DNA from: Helicobacteraceae bacterium
GTDB taxonomy: Bacteria; Campylobacterota; Campylobacteria; Campylobacterales; SZUA-545
NCBI GenBank assembly: GCA_031273735.1
Contig: JAISRI010000009.1
Span: 1-9,376, forward strand
DNA: 9,376 bases
Reading direction: 5' to 3'
Part shown: positions 6,705 to 9,376 of the stretch, one piece after another
Position numbering within the stretch: position 1 is the first letter of the stretch
Layout of the letters: each line of letters opens with the position of its first letter
Notes under the pieces: model-generated
What the model saw: the letters and a program-made list of their open reading frames with translations, nothing else
Databases searched by the model: none
What the model was told of the DNA's origin: nothing
Made by a program: the position numbers and the translations under genes

Positions 6705-6710
6705 TATAAT
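6705..6710 (+). promoter_or_regulatory. Candidate -10 box, possibly for the phosphomutase gene
   Basis: A consensus TATAAT in GGCGTTATAATATGC with no clear -35. If used, transcription starts near 6717 and the repeat region 6746-6926 would be the structured leader of the downstream gene. A closer promoter cannot be excluded. Confidence 0.35.
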
Positions 6711-6745
6711 ATGCGCGTTGATCGCGTAAGAAAAATATATCGCGT

Positions 6746-6926
6746 ATTCCCGCATAGGCGGGAATCCAACTACGGCGTAGCCGCGCGTATTCAGACTTAC
6801 GAACGATCAAATGCGATCGCGGTTCGTAGGTTTTGAAATACGCACGACGCAAAAGCGCTCGTTTTGGATTCCCGCTTTCCTCCGCAATATACGGCTGGGG
6901 ACAGCCTATTGCTCCGTCGCGGGAAT
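6746..6926. repeat. Dispersed repeat copy 1 with dRS3-like palindrome and nested inverted repeats
   Basis: The left end is ATTCCC-GCATAGGC-GGGAAT (6746-6765), which fits exactly the ATTCCC-N8-GGGAAT form known as dRS3 in Neisseria. The right end has ATTCCCGC (6868-6875) and GCGGGAAT (6919-6926) as a spaced inverted pair. Between them lies a folded core: ACGAAC/GTTCGT arms inside GCGTATT/AAATACGC arms (about 6785-6844). The segment starting TACGGCGTAGCCGCG (6771) matches a diverged copy at 9012. The element resembles a small non-coding mobile or dispersed repeat; no transposase is present. Confidence 0.55.
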
Positions 6927-6967
6927 GACAAGAAGGGGCGCGGAAATGAAAGTCGAAGGAGGAAAAG

Positions 6968-8320
6968 ATGTCCATTTATCGAGAGTATGATATTCGAGGC
7001 GTTTTTGGCGACGAGCTAAACGCCGATCGGATCAAAAAACTAGGCTTTGTCTTGGGCAAAGAGGTTGGCGCGGGTAAAGCCGTAGCGATTGGCTACGACG
7101 CGAGAACTCACTCGCCGCAACTTTTCGACTGGCTTGCGAGCGGCTTTAACCACGCGAAAGTTAAACCGCTAGATATTGGAATGTGTCCCACGCCCGTTAG
7201 CTATTTCGCGGGTTTTTGCGAGTTTAACGGCGTAAGACCCGATTTTAGCGTGATGATCACGGGTAGCCACAATCCGCCCGAATACAACGGCTTTAAGATC
7301 ACGGTAGGGAACGCGCCATTTTTCGGCGAGCAGATTTACGCGCTTGGGCGCAAGATCGAGGCGTGTTCGGAAAATATCCCCGACAATCCCAGCGCGACTT
7401 GGATCAACGCTTTGCAACGTTACGTCAATTATTTAAGCGAGCAGTTTGCCGCGTTGCGCGGCTTGAAAACGCCGCTTGCGTTCGATATTGGCAACGGCGT
7501 GGCGGCGATCGCGCTTAAACCGGTTCTTGAAAATCTAGGAATTAAAGCCAAACTTCTATTTGAAGAACCCGACGGAACGTTTCCTAATCACCACCCCGAT
7601 CCCAGCGAGGAGGAGAATCTAGAGCTTCTAAAAAAAGAGATGAAAAAGGGCGCCCAAAGATACGGCTTTGCTTTTGACGGCGACGCGGATCGTATCGCGA
7701 TGTTAAGCGCGAAAAATAACTTTAAGGGCGATATTCTTTCGATCTTTTTGGCGCGGCATATCAAAAACCCAGTCGTGATCGGCGAGGTGAAATGCTCCCA
7801 AGTGATGTATGACGAGATCAACAAGTTTGGCAAGGCGATTATGTATAAAACGGGGCATAGCAACCTCAAAGTCAAGATCAAAGAGACCAACGCCAGCTTT
7901 GCGGCGGAAGTAAGCGGTCATCTGTTTTTCAACGATCGCTACTTTGGCTACGACGACGCGATTTACGCGGCTTTGCGTCTGATCGAGCTTGTGAAAGCGG
8001 GCTTTGATTTTGACGGCGCGGCGGCGCAACTACCGAAGGTTTATTCGACCGACGAGCTTAAAATAAAAACGACGGAAGAAGAGAAGTTTAAGATCATAGA
8101 GCGTCTTAAAGCCGCGCTAAGAAACCCTAGCGTAGCGCTACCAAAAATCCGCGAAATTATCGATATAGACGGCGTTCGCGTGATCTTTGAAAAAGGGTGG
8201 GGGCTTGTGCGCGCTTCCAATACCACGCCCGTTTTGGTAACGCGCTTCGAGGCGACGAGCGAGAAGGATTTGGACGAGATTCAAACTTCGCTAACGGCGT
8301 TATTGGAGCGCTGCAAGTAG
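6968..8320 (+). CDS. Phosphomannomutase/phosphoglucomutase (alpha-D-phosphohexomutase)
   Basis: The enzyme interconverts hexose 1- and 6-phosphates (mannose and/or glucose) through a phosphoserine, supplying precursors for LPS, capsule or other glycans; it is cytoplasmic. The four signature loops of the AlgC/ManB-type family are intact: TGSHNPP (98-104, catalytic S100), the metal loop DGDADR (237-242), the sugar-specificity loop AEVSGHLFF (313-321) and the phosphate-binding loop RASNTTP (415-421). The N terminus IYREYDIRGVFGDEL is also typical. At 450 aa it is close to the usual ~455-460. The ATG at 6968 follows a strong AAGGAGG with 5-nt spacing. The EVSGH loop suggests use of both mannose and glucose phosphates, as in AlgC, but the true preference cannot be read from sequence. 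No sugar-nucleotide gene is adjacent. Composition is core-like, with one GCGATCGC octamer. Confidence 0.93.
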   Translation: MSIYREYDIRGVFGDELNADRIKKLGFVLGKEVGAGKAVAIGYDARTHSPQLFDWLASGFNHAKVKPLDIGMCPTPVSYFAGFCEFNGVRPDFSVMITGSHNPPEYNGFKITVGNAPFFGEQIYALGRKIEACSENIPDNPSATWINALQRYVNYLSEQFAALRGLKTPLAFDIGNGVAAIALKPVLENLGIKAKLLFEEPDGTFPNHHPDPSEEENLELLKKEMKKGAQRYGFAFDGDADRIAMLSAKNNFKGDILSIFLARHIKNPVVIGEVKCSQVMYDEINKFGKAIMYKTGHSNLKVKIKETNASFAAEVSGHLFFNDRYFGYDDAIYAALRLIELVKAGFDFDGAAAQLPKVYSTDELKIKTTEEEKFKIIERLKAALRNPSVALPKIREIIDIDGVRVIFEKGWGLVRASNTTPVLVTRFEATSEKDLDEIQTSLTALLERCK

Positions 8321-8393
8321 AACTTGACGGCTTACGGGCGCAACTTAACCCGCTCGTTTGCCGCGTTTTTGCGCGAATTTAGCGTCGTTTTGA

Positions 8394-8399
8394 TATAAT
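8394..8399 (+). promoter_or_regulatory. Second upstream -10 box before the tRNA genes
   Basis: TATAAT within TTTTGATATAATTGGC lies 34 nt upstream of the main tRNA promoter -10 box. No good -35 was seen. It might be a tandem promoter for the tRNA genes or chance. Confidence 0.3.
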
Positions 8400-8403
8400 T
8401 GGC

Positions 8404-8433
8404 TTGACTTAAACAGGTAAAAAGGGCTATAAT
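8404..8433 (+). promoter_or_regulatory. Sigma70 promoter of the tRNA-Gln/tRNA-fMet genes
   Basis: TTGACT (8404-8409) and TATAAT (8428-8433) are spaced by 18 nt, with the predicted start near 8440, about 13 nt upstream of the tRNA-Gln 5' end. It is the best-matching promoter in the window, as expected for stable RNA. No separate strong promoter is seen in the 56 nt between the two tRNAs, so they may be cotranscribed. Confidence 0.75.
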
Positions 8434-8452
8434 CCCGCTTCCGATTTTCCGT

Positions 8453-8523
8453 TGGGGTATCGTCTAACGGCAGGACAGCTGGTTTTGGTCCAGTTAATCG
8501 AGGTTCGAGTCCTTGTACCCCAG
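8453..8523 (+). tRNA. tRNA-Gln (anticodon TTG)
   Basis: The cloverleaf is complete: acceptor TGGGGTA pairs with TACCCCA, the D arm starts GTCT, the anticodon stem GCTGG/CCAGT encloses the loop TTTTGGT with anticodon TTG, and the T arm CGAGG/CCTTG encloses TTCGAGT. The discriminator is G (8523). The UGGGGUA start is characteristic of glutamine tRNAs. The 3' CCA is not encoded (TTT follows), so it must be added by the CCA-adding enzyme. It lies directly downstream of a strong promoter. Confidence 0.95.
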
Positions 8524-8579
8524 TTTAGTCGGTCTTTTTTCGCGTCGCCCTCTTGTAAAACGGCGATTAGCGTATGCGT

Positions 8580-8656
<77 letters not shown>

Positions 8657-8743
8657 CTTAATAAACCTTGTTCCCGCCTTGCTTCGTTAGCCTTCAAAAC
8701 CCCGTTTAAGTTTTCGCTAAAAATCGTCCGTTCTAACGCCCTT

Positions 8744-8964
8744 CTAGCGCCAAAACAAAATCGCGTAGTTTTTAGCGCCATTTGCCGCCGCGCTTTTGCG
8801 GCTAACCCCATCATTGAAGGAGCGATTGAGAGGCTTTCTATGAACGCTTTTGCCGCCCATATCTACGGGTATTTTTTGAGTTAGTTTTGCAATTTCTTTT
8901 AAGTTATTCAACGCCAGTTTTTTCAGTAAGTATTAAACGGTATCCGCTTTGTTTTTTTATCCAT
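8744..8964 (-). pseudogene. Probable decayed minus-strand gene, unknown function
   Basis: On the minus strand an ATG at 8964 has a strong GGAGG (8974-8970) with 5-nt spacing and begins MDKKTKRIPFNTY before a TGA. One frame over, reading is open from after a TAA to a TAG at 8744, encoding about 62 residues that look like protein (LLKKLALNNLKEIAKLTQ, then a basic, glycine-rich part). The 221-nt span is one base short of a whole number of codons, consistent with a single-base loss within ATACTTAC near 8930. A third frame beyond 8744, towards the tRNA, also gives protein-like sequence (ERTIFSENLNGVLKANEARR), so decay may extend further. I do not recognise the product, and a chance open frame is possible. 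Confidence 0.35.
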
Positions 8965-9011
8965 TTTTGCCTCCGCTATACATTAGCGTTTTTTGATTAC
9001 CGTTAGCAATA

Positions 9012-9087
9012 TACGGCAAAGCCGCGAATATTAAGACTCGCAAACGATCGTGAAGCGGCGCTTTGCGTTATTTGGATTTGCGCTTTC
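9012..9087. repeat. Dispersed repeat copy 2, diverged
   Basis: It starts TACGGCAAAGCCGCG and matches the 6771 copy at about 30 of the first 38 positions, including AGACT and AACGATC. Its own inner arms (CGCAAA at 9040-9045 and TTTGCG at 9062-9067) differ from those of copy 1 yet still pair, and TTTGGATT-GCGCTTTC further on resembles the TTTGGATTCCCGCTTTC of copy 1. No dRS3-like palindrome is preserved here. Confidence 0.45.
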
Positions 9088-9202
9088 GGAAGTAACGGGG
9101 CGCGACGGATTTGTAGCGTTAAAAGCGGGTTAAAGGCGCAAGCAAGCGGAGATTTAGCGGCAATCGGCTACACTCCTCATAAAAAACAAGCGAGTATCTA
9201 TT

Positions 9203-9376
9203 TTGACTTATCGCGCTCTTCGCAACGCTCTTTTCACGCTATCTCCCGAAGGAGCGCATACGCTTGCGGAGCTTGCTTTGCGCTTTGCGCGAAAATCCCC
9301 GTTTGTTTTACCGGTGATCGCTTCGCGTTGCGTCGTTTATGATCCCGCGTTAAAGCAGACGATTTTGGGTTTGGAT
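9203..9376 (+). CDS. pyrD: Dihydroorotate dehydrogenase PyrD, 5' part (cut by window end)
   Basis: The class 2 enzyme oxidises dihydroorotate to orotate with quinone as acceptor at the inner membrane, the fourth step of pyrimidine synthesis. Only 58 codons are visible. They correspond to the N-terminal membrane-associating helices of the family (YRALRNALFTLSPEGAHTLA, compare YxLIRPLLFxLxPExAHxL), followed by a segment ending LKQTILGLD, which normally leads into FPNPLGLAAGFDKN. The catalytic part lies outside the window. The start is set at a TTG (9203) because it directly precedes the conserved YR and no ATG or GTG lies in frame nearby; the ribosome binding site is poor, so the start is uncertain. 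Confidence 0.75.
   Translation, partial: MTYRALRNALFTLSPEGAHTLAELALRFARKSPFVLPVIASRCVVYDPALKQTILGLD

Larger units (their letters stand above)
6592..6967. other. Gene-free 376-nt region: repeats and pgm leader
   Basis: No convincing intact gene. It holds, in order, the possible frameshifted tail of the 22-aa ORF (to 6709), a TATAAT box (6705-6710), the dRS3-like palindrome and dispersed-repeat copy (6746-6926), and the strong ribosome binding site of the next gene (AAGGAGG at 6956-6962). A minus-strand frame open across 6640-6975 is a by-product of the inverted repeats and has no supporting start site or composition. Confidence 0.6.
8657..9202. other. 546-nt region with no intact gene
   Basis: It contains the probable decayed minus-strand gene (8744-8964), a diverged copy of the dispersed repeat (9012-9087), and the sequence upstream of pyrD. 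No intrinsic terminator with a T-run was found after the tRNA. Between 9088 and 9202 I see only weak candidate -10 sequences (for example TACACT at 9169). Confidence 0.6.

Noticed and set aside
6640..6975. Minus-strand 111-codon frame across the gap before the phosphomutase gene
   Set aside because: It is composed largely of the dispersed repeat and its inverted arms, and begins inside the start of the phosphomutase gene; no start site.
7703..8029. Minus-strand open frames within the phosphomutase gene (also 7169-7417, 7588-7890, 8041-8226)
   Set aside because: The plus strand carries all four phosphohexomutase loops; the opposite frames show no protein-like features.
8840..8884. Plus-strand 14-codon ORF starting ATGAACGCTTTT
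   Set aside because: Too short, no well-placed ribosome binding site, and it lies opposite the more protein-like minus-strand remnant.

Overview
The window reads as chromosomal DNA of a Campylobacterota (epsilonproteobacterial) species. The basis is the look of AroQ, the phosphomannomutase/phosphoglucomutase and the PyrD start, all of which resemble Helicobacter/Sulfurimonas-type proteins as I remember them, plus -10-dominated promoters; no search was run. The core genes are saturated with GATC, and the HIP1-like octamer GCGATCGC occurs at least ten times where about 0.14 would be expected by chance.

Layout. A 216-aa protein of unknown function (minus, 49-699) lies divergent to hypF (823-3012), the carbamoyltransferase of NiFe-hydrogenase maturation. 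Next come an orphan Dam-type adenine methyltransferase (3156-3992) and aroQ (4107-4577, shikimate pathway). Just after aroQ are two type I-C-like CRISPR repeat units around one 34-nt spacer (4680-4777), with no cas gene in the window. An accessory block follows: a 95-aa secreted protein (minus, 4783-5070) divergent from a probable lipoprotein gene broken by a frameshift (5223-6526), and an ATGA-coupled ORF that ends straight after its signal peptide (6523-6591). A repeat-rich gap (6592-6967), with a dRS3-like ATTCCC-N8-GGGAAT palindrome, leads into a pgm/manB-type gene (6968-8320). A sigma70 promoter then drives tRNA-Gln(TTG), followed by the initiator tRNA-fMet(CAT). A 546-nt gap holds a probable decayed minus-strand gene and a diverged second copy of the dispersed repeat. 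The window ends inside the start of pyrD.

How it fits together. The housekeeping functions (hydrogenase maturation, aromatic amino acid, sugar phosphate and pyrimidine synthesis, tRNAs) look unrelated and are probably separate transcription units. The methylase gene and the 4783-6591 block contain no GCGATCGC octamer and are more AT-rich, which suggests later acquisition. The observations most worth following up are the orphan I-C-like repeat pair, the HIP1-like octamer combined with a solitary GATC-type methylase, the frameshifted lipoprotein locus, and the structured dispersed repeat. No previously undescribed system is demonstrated.
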